A DNA stretch of 64,000 nucleotides. It comes from Steinernema hermaphroditum (Eukaryota > Nematoda > Chromadorea > Rhabditida > Steinernematidae). The stretch lies in the NCBI GenBank assembly GCA_030435675.1, contig CM059625.1, forward strand, positions 13,082,001-13,146,000, given 5' to 3'. The notes beneath the pieces are model-generated. The model saw nothing but the letters and a program-made list of their open reading frames with translations, made no database searches and was not told the origin of the DNA. The stretch's first letter is position 1; each line of letters opens with the position of its first letter. Shown here piece after piece: positions 36,025-50,327 of this stretch. A program made the position numbers and the translations under genes.

Positions 36025-39000
36025 ATGCCCACCCCGCCCTTCCCAATTGACGAAACTGAGCCCTGTCTTAGAAAATCACCTGGCATCGGCACTCAGAAGA
36101 ACGGTAACCCCACTCGGTGTTCCTACTTAAAGTGTTCAATTTAGTCACGTTTAAAGGAGGATGTCACAAACAGTCGAGAGCGGATTGCGTTCGACTTTTC
36201 ATCCTTGGCCTTCTCTTTGTTGCTATTTTCATTTTCGGCGCCTTCCTCGCTCTTTTCATTGGACACTGGAGATCACAGCGCAACGTTGGCAATTACGTTG
36301 ACATAAGAGAGGAAGAGGTGCGGCTGGTTACATTCATGTTGCTATGCTGTGAACGCTTTTAAGTTACTGCCCTTGAACGCTTGCTTTTCTATCAGCCCTT
36401 TAACACTAGAGGTTATATCGTTCTCATTCAAAAGCCAAAATATGTCTGGGGATCACCTTGATCGCACATTTTTGTAAAGGACTGTTCATCATCTAATCTT
36501 CAGTTATCCCCGCACACGACAACGCTGCCTTCCTTCCCAAATGCTACAAGCGATTTTTCCTCCGCAGAAGATTCATCAGCTAACATCGTGAGTGACCTTC
36601 TAACCCCGTTTCATTGATGTCGCTTATGTTTACGTTCAATGCTTAATGCATTTAGGACACTCCAAATGTCTTTCAACGTAATCTCACTGTCAGAGATGTG
36701 TACCCTCCGTTTTCCAACGAGTATGCCGACCAACTCTTTCATTCAAACTCAAAAAATGTGCCTGATATTCCCATAATACCGGTGCCCAAGTCTGTCCTTC
36801 CCGTTCATTATGACCTCCACGTAGGTTGTTGTATTAAGTAGCCACCTCCACCACAAAGATTTCAGCTCGATTTCACTGAAATCAGCACAAAAGAACACAT
36901 ATTTGGCAATGTATCCATCCTTTTCGAGTCGTTCTCAAATGCCACCGACGACGAGCTGATCTTCCACGCGGCGCAAAACATCTTCTTCCACCGCATTCGA
37001 GTTCGCCATGAAGGTTGTTCGAGATTGCAATAACTCTAAGCCATCGTTTAAAATGAGGCTTTTAGGACGTCCTTTGAAGTTGACGTCGGTGAGGCGGCAA
37101 GTCAGCAAAAAGCTCGTTCGCGTCGTACTAAGTGAGCGGCTGAATGCCAGTTGGTATACGCTCGAAATTGAATTTCGTACAAAAATTTGTCAGCAGGACG
37201 GAGAGGGAGTATACTGTTATAGAAAACAAGTAAGTGCTATCCATTCGCATGACTACTTGACAAAGAGAGCTCTCTCGCTGAAGCATAGTATGTCTTCGTT
37301 CTGTAGCTTGTTGTTGCCGCAATTCCAACCGTGTGAATGAGAAGAGGCAGATGTACGCTCGCAGAGAATTAATGAATTCTATCGAAAGGACAAAACAAGC
37401 ACCTCTGTTCTAACATTCATGTGAGAATCGAGGTACAAGCCACCGAAAAAAGGGCACTTCCCTATGATTTATTGAAACTCATAACCCAATCGGCAAAAAG
37501 CCTCATTTGACCATTTTCAACGAAAAACACGCAAAGCGGAGAGCGCTCGGGAGGGGTTACTAAAGGACTCAGCCCTTACCTTCAGATCGTTCACAACGAA
37601 ACCGACGAGCCGACAGAATTCGTGGGGTTCACGACGAAATTCGAGCCCACACTCGCCAGCAGCTTTATTCCTTGCTGGGATGAACCCCGCGTCAAAGCCT
37701 CCTTTGACATTACAGTAAAACACCAGAGAGCAATTACTGTACTTTCCAACACCGCAATACTGAAGAAGAAAGGGAGACGGAAATCCAAGAGCGAAGACGT
37801 CGTCGTCACAAAATACGCGAAGACCCCTCCGATGCCGGTCTATCTTCTCGCGTTCGCAGTCGGTGAGTGCCAATAGGTCCATACTGAAAATGCACGTTTC
37901 CACTATTCAGGCGACTTTCAGCCTCTGGAAGTGCGCACGAACCGAAATATTCCCTTGACGATATGGGCATATCCAGAAGATTTTTTGAAGATACGTTACG
38001 CAGCGAACTTCACTCCTTCGATATTTAGTCTCCACGAGCAGGAGTTCAACTCGCTCTATCCGCTCTCGAAGATCGACTTTGTAGCAGCGCGGAACTTCCC
38101 TGTCGGTGGCATGGAGAACTGGGGTCTCATCGTCTTTCACTACAGTATGCTGCTTCTCGATTCTCAGCTTGAGGGTGAGTTCCGAAAAAAGTATATAAAA
38201 GCTGGCTTCTGAATGAAAGTCTATTGCCAGATGTAACTTTTGTTTCACTTTTATGTCTTATTATTATTCAGTTCGACTTTAATTATCACATAGCTCTCGT
38301 TTACTCCGTTCACTTTTAGAAAACGAAAATATGACTGTTGACCTTATAGCGGAAGAGTATAAAATCGACAAAATCATTACTCACGAAGTCAGTCACCAGT
38401 GGTGAGATATGCATCCTCTGCTTTTCTTGCACATTTGGATTTAAGGTTCGGAAACCTTGTCACCCCCTACGACTGGCAAGACCTTTGGCTCAACGAAGGC
38501 TTCGCTACTTTCTACACATATGAGTTCCTTAAACATACGCGGCCTTTGTTGGCCCTGAATGAATATTATCTTCGCCTGATACAACTGTTCGACAAGCAGG
38601 TGGGATATCACGCTTTAAGCAACAATGACTGTCTGTCATATAGAGTTCAACGGAGCGAGTGGCCCTGGTCCGCCCGGTGACCATGCAGTCCGATCTGAAC
38701 AAAATGTTCGACCGTCTTCATCTCTACACCAAAGGAGCCGTCATGGTGAGACTGGTTAAAGAACTGGTGGGAGCAGAAGAGTTCAAAGAGGGAATTCAAA
38801 AGTCTGTATATCGAATGTCTTTTGTAAATCAGCCAGTTTAGGTACTTGGAAAAGAACGCCTATCAATCGGTGGATAATCTGAGTCTGTGGGCGGTGATGC
38901 CAACCTTCTCCGACCACGGAGCGACGCGTGAGAAGGTCTCCCAAGTCATGGAGAGCTGGCTGACTTACGAAGGTCTTCCGGAGATTAAATTGACGAGGAA

Positions 39001-40721
39001 CTACGACGACCACACCATCGAGATCACTCAGTCGGTGGCTGACTCGAACCGACATATTGTCTTTCTGCGTGAAGACGCCCCGACCGGCGCGTGGGAATCG
39101 AAGACGTCGCGCCGCAGGAGATGCCAGCAGCGAAGATGTCATCGATCATTGCGGCATCTCAGAACAGAAGATGAAGGACCAGAGGGCGGACGTCTGTGGA
39201 CCATCCCGTTCACTTACTTATTTGGATCCGCCACTTCGAGCAAGGGCCAAACCGTGCGGCAATTCTGGATCCATAACGCCAGCACCAAATTCGTCGATGT
39301 GGAACTGCATCCAGGGGAGATGGTCCTAGCGAATCCGCAGTGGCTGTATCCGTTCAAAGTGAATTATGACGTTACAAATTGGAGACTTATCATAGATCAG
39401 GTACGCTCGAAGACTGTAGGGCAATCTGGTAGACTAGCATAACAGTAGAACGTTGTCTGAAGTGTCAAAACAATCAACTTATCCCTTTTGCCTGTGCCCA
39501 AAATCTCGACAATTTTCAGCTCATTACAAAATGCGAAGATATCCCTACCTTCTCACGTCTCCAACTGCTTGTCGACGGAGAAACATATCTCATGCAGTCC
39601 GAACACCCTCAAGTGTATATACATCTCCTCAGGTTTGATCGATACCGTCCCAACCGCTACCATGTATGATACTGTTTCAGTTATTTGGCTCGTGAAAACG
39701 ACCTCGGCGTTCTTCTACGCGGTCTCGACCAGGTGTACACAGTCGTCGAAATGTTCAGCAGTACCGTAATCATCGGCCCGCTCCTCGTCTACCTGCAGCC
39801 GGTCTTCCGCCACTTCGATGAAATGCTGGACTACTCGACGAACGATCCAAATACTGGCGCTCTCTGGTTACTTGAGCCCAAAAGACTCACAAAACTATAT
39901 CAAATACGCTGTATAGGCAACATGCCATCATGCGATCAGAAGAAAATGGTTAGATTCAATTACATGATTCGAGTCAAACGCATTTCAGATCGACGACTGG
40001 CTGAGATATCCGATGGCACTTGATGCACAGCAACATCAGCGAGTCAGCGCTGTATGTCACTATCTATTCACCCAGGCAGGAACGCAGGAAATAGCCCTTC
40101 TGTCGGGCATTCTGAAACAGAAGGGCGGCGAGTGGACCGTCGCTATGCAGTTGGCTACTTGTGTTCGAGACGAACATCTCCTCCGGGAGGTGTCGAAACG
40201 CATTATAAACACAATGAACGCGGCTGTTTATGTTTCTGTTCTTCAGGCAAGTTGAAGTGCATGACTGAAACAGTTGATCTCGGTGGATGATTGAAGATTT
40301 GTTTCATTTCTTGTCACCCCATCTCCACACCAGATCAACCAAAATTGGCGAGATAACTTCGGCTACATTTCAGAGCAGCTATGCGGTTCAATACAATCGG
40401 AAATTCCGCGAAATCTTCTGGCAGGGAATAGCCGACCTGACACTCACAGAACGACAGCTCCTCTTCTCTGTCGTGGAAACGAGCTCTTCAGAGCACATCG
40501 CTCAAATGCTTATTCACTCAGCTAGATCACTTGCTGAGCTCAAAATTGTAAGCTATCTACGACGATCATAACACATAAGAGTAACTTTTTAGATAATGAG
40601 ACTTCTACCATCGCCCAACGGCATCATCCAGCTCAACATCGACTACCTCGTCAGGAAGCTAAGCTGGATAGAGACGACTGCCGTTAGCCAGATCAACGAG
40701 TTCCTAGTGAGGGGCGCGTGA
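36025..40721 (+). CDS. M1-family zinc aminopeptidase, type II membrane protein
   Basis: Seventeen exons close exactly to 1082 residues: 36025-36103, 36145-36317, 36504-36587, 36656-36820, 36866-37013, 37066-37229, 37586-37862, 37911-38174, 38320-38401, 38446-38599, 38644-38801, 38842-39400, 39520-39632, 39681-39948, 39989-40246, 40374-40547 and 40593-40721. A short cytosolic N-terminus is followed by one membrane segment (LFILGLLFVAIFIFGAFLAL) and a Ser/Thr-rich stalk. The substrate motif reads VGGMENWG instead of the usual GAMEN. The zinc site HEVSH (38382-38396) is followed after 18 residues by the third ligand in LWLNEGFATF, and the catalytic Tyr is in HLYTKGA. A complete ERAP1-like C-terminal domain follows. 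All key residues are present, so it should be active, trimming N-terminal residues of extracellular peptides. One intron (40247-40373) appears to use a GC donor. AATAAA lies at 40813. Confidence 0.92.
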
Positions 40722-40812
40722 TCTTAACCTTAAGATTCGTCTTTCGAGGTTGTGTACAAAAGACATTCAAAACGAGTTCACTTGGGTAATGTTGTTATTG
40801 TTGATGTCCTAT

Positions 40813-40818
40813 AATAAA
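40813..40818 (+). promoter_or_regulatory. polyadenylation signal AATAAA
   Basis: A canonical hexamer about 90 bases past the aminopeptidase stop. Confidence 0.5.
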
Positions 40819-42051
40819 TTCTAACTGCATGTACACATAGAGCTACTTAGAGAAAAAGCTAGCACCGAAAGACTATTTCTTTATCTCACAAAGAAGCATG
40901 AAGTACCAAAGTGTCAAGGGGTGCCATTTTCAGTCACCATGAGGTCAACAGTCTGGAACGCACACTGAATGTCACTTTCGCCACATAAAGCCCAGTCAAG
41001 TGACTACCGTAAACCGAGACCAGAATGGAAAGAGGAAACAAGAGTTCCTAACACTTTGCAGGGTGATGGCCCAATAAATTACACCCATCTGCCGTTTGCC
41101 TCTTGCGCAAGATTTGGGAGAAGACGACGGCGGCGCCGTTCGTCTTCCGCCCAATTAGACACCGATCATCGGTCATCAAAGTGCGCCAAAAGACGACGCG
41201 CAGTTGGAAGATGACAGAGCGAGCGGCGCATTATGTCATCGTGACAGTTACGGCATATGCTCGGTCCTGATTTATGCGGGCGGCACGACCCCAAAAACAG
41301 CCCGGCATGCTGCCCACCGTCTCTCGCTTTTGCCACTTAGGCGCGTGGCGCAGAAATAAACATTGCAACTGTCTGTCGTCCGAATTCGCCAGACGACAAA
41401 TCGAGGCGTGCACCCTTTGTGTATCCAAAGGTCAATGGAGTGGTAAGATGAAGCTGCAGTACGAAGTTCTGCTCGACACAGAACAATAACAAGCTACAGT
41501 AGTCTGCGCCAAAGAGGGCATCTTTCAGACTTGGGAATGGGAAGTTACGATTGCCTTCGCCTCACATAATTTGTTTCTCGTTCCGAATTTGGTGGGATTA
41601 CTTTCTAATCCTCCGTTGCGATGGGCCATCATGCAAACGGCAAAAGGAGGCGCGACTGCCAGCCGTCCGTCTTGCTACCGTAACCCGTAGTCATCTGTTC
41701 GCGTGCCGAACCGACTCAACGCCGCCCGCCCACTCCGAGGAACCGTCTGGCCCAACCCCGGCGGCACTGTGTGGCCCACCCGGTTTAGTTTTGCTCAAAT
41801 TAGTCTGTTCTAATCCAGCGGCGCATTACTATAAGTCCAAGGCACAAAGCCGGCGGTTTTGCATTAATCCCCTCTGTTTTAATACAAATTTACGGTATTG
41901 CGAAGAGAGCAAGAGGGCGCGCGCGTTGCTTGTGGATAAGCCTTTGATACTAGCAGGACTATGTTAAATCACTTAAGCCCGAACGAAACTAAATAGCGTG
42001 TATAAGAGACTAATCTGTTGTTTGTGCATAATTAAACGATTGTTTAGACCT
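40819..42051. other. intergenic stretch upstream of the homeobox gene
   Basis: No supported exon. Frames at 40969-41214 and 41551-41967 lack motifs. A splice acceptor (ttgtttag) ends four bases before the homeobox start, so this region probably contains an untranslated or short upstream exon plus the promoter. Confidence 0.4.
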
Positions 42052-43805
<1,754 letters not shown>

Positions 43806-44022
43806 ATAGTCATTCAATATTCGTCGCAAAGCTTTAAGATATGCTGGCATTTCTGTACTTCTGCATTGATAAACTGAAATACACGTATATGGTAGGATGG
43901 TCTAATATGGGAGGTACAAGGGTATGACAGAAATATCCGTATTGTCATCAGTCTACCTGCGATCACACTCCGGGTAAAAAAGATTTATGTGAACTTCTTG
44001 CTACGCAACGATAAAAAAACAA

Positions 44023-47000
44023 TCAGATATTGTCCTCGTTGAGCGTGTAGCTGAAATGAATCGCTTCTCCAACGGCGACCATGAGAAGCGTAACTGCACA
44101 GACAATGACTGAGAAGAGAATCAGAAGGAAACGGTCAAGAACTGTGGCCAGAAACTCCCACTCGAGCGCATATCTGGAAATGGATTCGCTCGGATGCGGT
44201 CAACACTCCTACTCCCCACCTCCTTCTCAACTTCAACTCGATGACCGTACTGTCAACCGCCGACAGCGCAGCCAGCGAGTTTCTTAAGCACATTGTTGTT
44301 GGCCTCGCGGTTGATGGTTCCGCTCCGACGTTGGAAGCGCTTCGCTCTCTTTGATCGTGCTTCCCTGAACAACCAACTTCTGATATTGGGTGATATGATG
44401 TTGATATCTAACGTTTTATGCTCGCATTTGTTGCCAAGCGTCTCCAGTTGTTTCTGGCTGCCAGAGACGACGCAGAGGCCGCTGGACGCGCAGCTGCTGT
44501 CGAGGTCGGCTTGATGGTGGAGTCGATGGCGGAACGCGGACTTATTGGGGGCTTGTCAACGTTTGTCTTGTAGAGTCTGTTCAGACGGAGAGGTGGAATG
44601 TTCTCCGCTCCTGACGACGGATTTGCTGTCGTCGAATTCAGAAGATGCTCTTTGCTAACGTTATTGCTCTGAACAGACTTTACTTATACCATTTCCCTCG
44701 ATGCTTTTACTTTTAACACCACTCTGTTACATCTGATCCGTCTAGAAAGAAATCCGCCGTGATAAACAGTTTAGAAACAGTTTAGCTCAGTGTTTCTATC
44801 TGAGAAAGAACTCACATTCGACGCTGCCGCCTTCTTCTCTTCTTTGTCCCCGAGCACGGTCTTCTTCGATGCCTTCTTCTTTCGATTCGAGTACGGCGAG
44901 CTACTGACCGAGTATGATCCAATACGTACACCAGTCTCGCTCCACAGCTCTTGCAACGTTGTGGGTGGCCTAATGGACAGCCAACCGGCCATCTTGTGAA
45001 AGAAAATGTAGCTCACAAGAGGGGACATGGCGCGTGAATGGATCTTTTGAAGGTGAATATTAAGAATAAAAGCAGTGAATATGGTGCCGACGAAAATGAT
45101 CACAATGATAGTAAGGTAGAAGAGGCCGAAGAGCGGCACGTAGTCGGATGTGGTTGGCATCTGCTCGCTCACCATCATCATCAGAATGGACATCGCCAGA
45201 AGTGAGTCGATGCCGAGACTCAGCTTCTCCCGACGTTCGCTGCTCGTCGAGGCAGGAGTGAAGAAGCCAGTTACAGCGACGAGGGTGATCACAGACGTCG
45301 GAATAACCAAATTCACTATGTAGTAGAGAGGTTTCCTTCGCACGACGAGAGAAGCCTCAAGAAGCACCCAAGGCTCCGGACAACACACGAATTTCTCCTG
45401 AAACACACTGTCCCTGTAGCTTCATGCAGTACATTAACTGGTCAATCAGGTTTACTATGGAATGTTCAGCGTATCCCTAACTCTGGCTCTTCCATAAATT
45501 TCTCAAAACTCGAAGATTGATGGAGAAGCTCGTGCACTCCGTCATGTCCTCACTATGTCAAAAAAACGAAAGACACCTCATGCAAGAACGCCACTTAGGA
45601 TGAATTGCAGAAAAGGAACAATTAACGAAGATTAAACCCCTAATTGCAGCCCGTATAGCCCTAAAAAGTTTACGCCCTTTTTTAGTTGATTATCGGACCC
45701 GTCTCATTATGCGTACCTCTATTCGTCTAATCTTAAAGCTGACAATAACCCATTCCTCGTTGGGAATAAAGTTGTCCAAATTGACATTGTCGAACTCGGC
45801 CTCGTAATCGATGTCGCTCTTACTGCTCGTCCATGAGCTGATAATTAATGTGCAATTCTGTTGGTCGTAGGGGAAGTAGCGAATGTCCAGACGACATGTC
45901 GTTCTGAACGGAACGCGAGACTCGTTAGCCAATCTCGTTAGCAAGTGCAAACCTGTACAACGCCGGGTACATGAACTTTATTTCCGCGCCTCGCTTGTTC
46001 TCCCAATACTGGGTGTTCACCACGGCGTTGATATATCTTTCTGATTCTTCTCGGTTCATTACCACACTGAAAGACGCCGCTTGCTATGGGACAGACACCG
46101 TAAGGGGAGTCACCTGTTGTAGAGATACGTATCAGGCAGCCAGATATTCTCATATGGCAAAATGGTTGTGTTGATCAAACCGTATTTTTGCGGGTTCCAA
46201 CCCAAAAACTCGTCGTTCCACTTCTTAACACGAGCATTACATGTGGGAAAACTGTAGATGGTGAGCATACCTGTATTACCCATACATTCAAATCGAGATT
46301 TTGTTGTTTTTCATTCTGAAAAGAGTGTGTAAGTTGAAACTGCAGAAGCGAAAGTAAATTTGTTTCCTTTACTGCAGTACGCTTTCTAATGCATGCAAAC
46401 GGCCATCAGCGAGTGTTGAACCCAGCTGCACTTAATAAAGTGACATCACCTTCGGCCAAAAACCATCAATGGATCCGAGTGGCCCCGTTCCACGGACCTC
46501 GCTCGGCATCCCGGAAGTCATTCGATTACATTTGGGACTCGTACGCCTCTTTTTGTTGCCTTTCTTTTGCCGCAATAATTGAACTCTTTAATGCACATGA
46601 CAAAAAGCAAAGATTGATTGGCAGGTAGTGGGGCAAAAAAATGGCGCACATATAATCCCACGGCTTTCGGTCACACTTCAAAAGCATTGACAATCGATGA
46701 GTTACGCCTGGATTGTCATCATTTTTTCCATTGACAGAACCCTCAAGCGTGAATTTATAAGACGTTTTTTGAGCCAACATTGACAATGTGCATAATTGAT
46801 GGCCCAGATGGGGAATTGCGAACGGAAAGTTTGATAAGAACAGCTATGGACTCACAATGGCGAGGATTTGATAGAGACTCATGCTGAAGGTGACCTTCGT
46901 CGGAATCGAGTGGTTCACCACGGGTCGCACTCGGTTGTCGTAGCGCTTCTTGTCCATGAGATCCTTCGCCAGGCGGACGTGTGGCAAAAAGTTGCCGTTG

Positions 47001-47123
47001 TCATGTAGGAACAGCCTTCCTGCAAAACTCTCCTTAGGCCGACCCGGCACACTATGAGCACTTACTACATTCGGAGAGCACTACGGTTAGGCTAAATGCA
47101 ACAAAACCAATATGGCATTTCAT
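44023..47123 (-). CDS. nicotinic acetylcholine receptor alpha-type subunit (Cys-loop channel)
   Basis: Twelve exons close to 608 residues: 47123-47066, 47019-46856, 46315-46271, 46223-46114, 46066-45953, 45903-45717, 45397-44816, 44668-44413, 44379-44220 and 44173-44023, with the listed phases matching throughout (ten coding exons found). Exon 1 is a signal peptide (MKCHIGFVAFSLTVVLSEC). The ligand-binding domain has LNVWVIQ-KWNDEFLGWNP, IWLPDTYLYN and the Cys loop CRLDIRYFPYDQQNC. The vicinal pair CCPEPW marks an alpha subunit. Helices 1-3 lie in one exon (YYIVNLVIPTSVITLVAVTG onward), followed by a long cytoplasmic loop and helix 4 (FLATVLDRFLLILFSVIVCA). Helix 2 is unusual: its start reads TSSERREKLSLGIDSLLAMS rather than PPDSGEKxxLxI. 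Glu-Lys at its base predicts a cation channel. The intron 44380-44412 is only 33 bases. The exact subgroup is unclear. Confidence 0.9.
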
Positions 47124-47201
47124 TGAGCAACAAGACCACTACTCTGAAATGTGGAAAACAGGATCAGAGGCATGTGGGCCATAGTGCCGAGGAGAGAGTA
47201 C

Positions 47202-47918
47202 CTAGACAAAAGGTGGAATCGGTAAATAGGCACACTTGTTGTGCGCCTTGGTATCCACCGTGAACACGAACTCGGCGTCGTCTTTCTTTATGGAAAAGAA
47301 ATAATTCGAGGTGACAAAGAATGATTGCCGACGGGGACCAAAGGGAAAACGACCGAACAATGCAGGCACACGTCGCGCTTCCCCCGGCGGCACACATATG
47401 AGTTCGAACAAGTTGGAAGTCGGTTGTTTTTCGAAGTCCTTAAAATTCATCTTATTTGGAAGGAGATGCTCTTTGCTCGCGCGCTTCTTTTAGCTTTTAT
47501 AAGCTAGTTCATTAGAGATATAGTAGTCGTTATATTGTGGGAATTAGCATTTTAGGGAAGGTACTTCTTCGTGGAACGATGTTCCAAAGTTAAGAACGTT
47601 GGGGGCTTTTCCCAAGTCCCAGCGGAGGTTCGTCGTTGCAGCGATCAGAATTACTGATTATCATGTACCGACTAGTCTCTGAACTGCAAGGACTACCGGA
47701 TTATCCAACAGCTTCCGCAACATCTGGTCTAGCGACGAATACACAACTTTCAGCATGGAAATATTATCATAGATCTCAATCTTTATACATTCCACAGGAG
47801 AAAAGATAGGGCAAAACCAACAGATGTGCCCCGGCAACGGACCACGTGTTCCCCAGCACAGAGAGCGCTTATTTTCCGATTGGACACTACAAATCATCAC
47901 CAAGAAAAGTGAAGACAT
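47202..47918 (-). CDS. unrecognised secreted protein
   Basis: Two exons, 47918-47673 and 47450-47202, join in phase to 164 residues, using a weak donor (gtcggt) and an ordinary acceptor with the next codon AUG. The start gives a short leader (MSSLFLVMICSVQSENKR), then a Cys/Trp-rich patch (CWGTRGPLPGHICWFCP) and helical or strand-like stretches (VYSSLDQMLRKLLDNPVVLA). Exon 2 opens MNFKDFEKQPTSNLFELICV and ends in TKAHNKCAYLPIPPFV. I do not recognise the domain. Each exon could be a separate start, and the leader is weak, so the join is not certain. It lies upstream of and in the same direction as the receptor subunit gene, only 80 bases from its start codon. Confidence 0.5.
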
Positions 47919-50327
47919 GATAAGAAATTATTTTTAAATGTTCTGATTGTAATTCTTGTTCATTGGTGATTTGGTGATATGTGCTGTTATTCAACGGGCA
48001 TACGGTAAATAGTGGTGGTACCGACGTGAAAGTGTGCAAGAACGCGGTGGTAAAGTGCGGAGATTTGGAGGCTTAAAGTGGCGGTCCTGGTGCGGGCAGG
48101 TGTCACTCACGTCTTGTTTTTAGCTGTTCACAAGATCAATAGACGAAAAAGGACCATTTACGGAAGACAATTACCTCAACGCTGCTCCTCTACCTGCTCT
48201 TCAAAATTGGCCCGAGTCAGACAGCGTCCGTCACTCACTCATCGGATGTCGAAACAGCGGGCGGACCACCCCGGATATAATTTGTTCCCTGCCGAAAGAG
48301 GACGGACGTTCTCAACAGTCATAAATTTTTTGCTTCTATTTGAACTCTCAACATCTCTAATTGAATGGCTTTCTTCGATGACGCCTCCGATGGTCGACTA
48401 AAGCACAAAATGCGTACGTCGTTCGCGTTGTCTATGATATTTGGCGATGAATTTGGGAAATCAAGCTGGGAGGGGGCAAACAACAACAGCTACTGGGTGG
48501 ACGGGAACATGACTGGACAAAGGGAAGAGGTCGCCGATGGGGCCATACTCCCGACCCGATCTCGCAGACGTGATGCAAAGAAGTTGGGAGAAGAATTCGA
48601 AGGGTTGCATCCGGCATCAATCATGCATCGATAATTAAGCGTCCCGGTGGGAGGTGAGGGCGGCCTGCGGAATCAAATATTTACAGTGAGTTGAGCACAG
48701 CCAGGGTGTCCTGAACGGCGTTTAACGGAATTCCATTGATTTTAACGCGCGACAGGGAGAGAAAGCAATTTAACAAATTGTCAGAGGAAATTGTGGCGCA
48801 TAAAATATTAGATCTCCGCCGATATTCGCCCTTGATATAATAGCAACAAGTTGAATGGCGTCGCGCGATTCTGAGCCCGGCGCCGCCGAGTGCAATCGCA
48901 TAAAACGAGTGCGCGCACTACCTAAGGCGGTCGTTGCGGGGAGGCAGAAGTGAGAAACCCCGTGCTTCAATTAAGGGGGTGGGCAAGAAGGCTCCGGCAA
49001 ACGAGGACGCATCGGTGGAAACTCGATAATGACTGGAAGTGGATGCATGATTAAGGACCACCACGAAAGGGCCTATCAAACACTGCGAAGCGTGATTCTA
49101 TGCGTACGCATTGTTCTTCCAGCAAACGAAACACAACCACTGCCGCCGTCCATAAATATCTGAGTACGAACCGAAAGCAAAATTATTATATTCATTGTTT
49201 TTGCTCTCAGACACGTATGTGTTTCTAATCGCAACTCGACCCTCCTGCGCCACCTTCCGCCTATATGTCGAATCACAAATTCGCGAGAACAATTGCTTAG
49301 GCGACGCACGAATTAGATTGATTTTGGGCGTCATTTCCATTGGGAGTCATCAACGCGTTGGTGCCAGCTCGGGGCCAGCCACTCCACTCACTTTTTATCT
49401 CCATTTTTAGTGCATAATTCGGAAAAAAAGCAGTTTACACATCTTGAAATTGAAAAGTTAGGCGCTAAATTTTTGTTTTTGTGAATAACGAAATGCTCAT
49501 CATCACCGTTCACAGCGTTCATCACACTTCATGCCTCCGCGACCCAATGACAACAAAGTAAAGTCATTCCAAAAACAGCAAAAAGTCAGTGGCGTCCCAA
49601 AAACACATTTCCATTTGGGCTCCTCGTTTTTTCTTCCTCGTTTAGATTGAGGGGCAAGTTCGCTGCACTGATTTCGGACAATGGTTGTGGTCAAAGCATT
49701 GCAGTCAGCATGTGAGGCGCAATTAAGGGTAACCGAAAAACTGCCTATCTATAGCCAACAATAAGTGGTAAATATTGATGGCTAGTTCGCAGTGGGTGGT
49801 TTCTGTTTTGATTTTGTGCTTGATATACGATGTAATATGATAAACGATGTTATTTTGTCACGTCATATACATACACAATCACCGTTAGCAGGACACTATA
49901 TTAATACGCATATCTAAGAGCTTTTATAGCCATGAATAGTAAACCTCTTCCTTGTAGTGGTGGTTCACTAGGAACTTTTTGGGGAATTCCCATTTGGATT
50001 CCATTAATAACTGTTTTCGCATACGATATGCCCGTCACACCATTTATTCCATCAAAGCACTCTTCCTAACGATATATGATATGGTGCAACCAGAACTGCA
50101 TCACATTCCATTTTTAATTTGAAGAGGGCTGACAATGCTACCGATCAAATGACACTCTATACTCTGAAAGCTGTGCTGTAGAACACTTCGGACGACTAGT
50201 GTACAGTTTTATTTTACGCATTCCACGAAAACTACAATTACGAACACATAGCGAGTAGAATACAGTTCTTTGAAACCCGGGTAGACTTTTTTGCAACTTC
50301 TCCTTACACTGACTCATTCTTGCATCA
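47919..50327. other. intergenic stretch of 2.4 kb
   Basis: No supported gene. Frames such as 48365-48634 (plus) have no motif or partner exons. TTTATT at 50208-50213 is a likely poly(A) signal (minus strand) for the nuclear-receptor gene. Confidence 0.4.
50208..50213 (-). promoter_or_regulatory. polyadenylation signal AATAAA (minus strand)
   Basis: A canonical hexamer about 115 bases past the nuclear-receptor stop. Confidence 0.45.

Noticed and set aside
35619..36050. 143-codon plus-strand frame just before the aminopeptidase
   Set aside because: No motif, and it overlaps the aminopeptidase start codon in another phase, with the acceptor ttttag directly before that start.
45933..45952. A 19-base intron before the Cys loop of the receptor subunit
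   Set aside because: A 49-base intron ending at gttcag (45904-45952) restores the expected YPALYR-TTCRLDIRYFPYDQ sequence.
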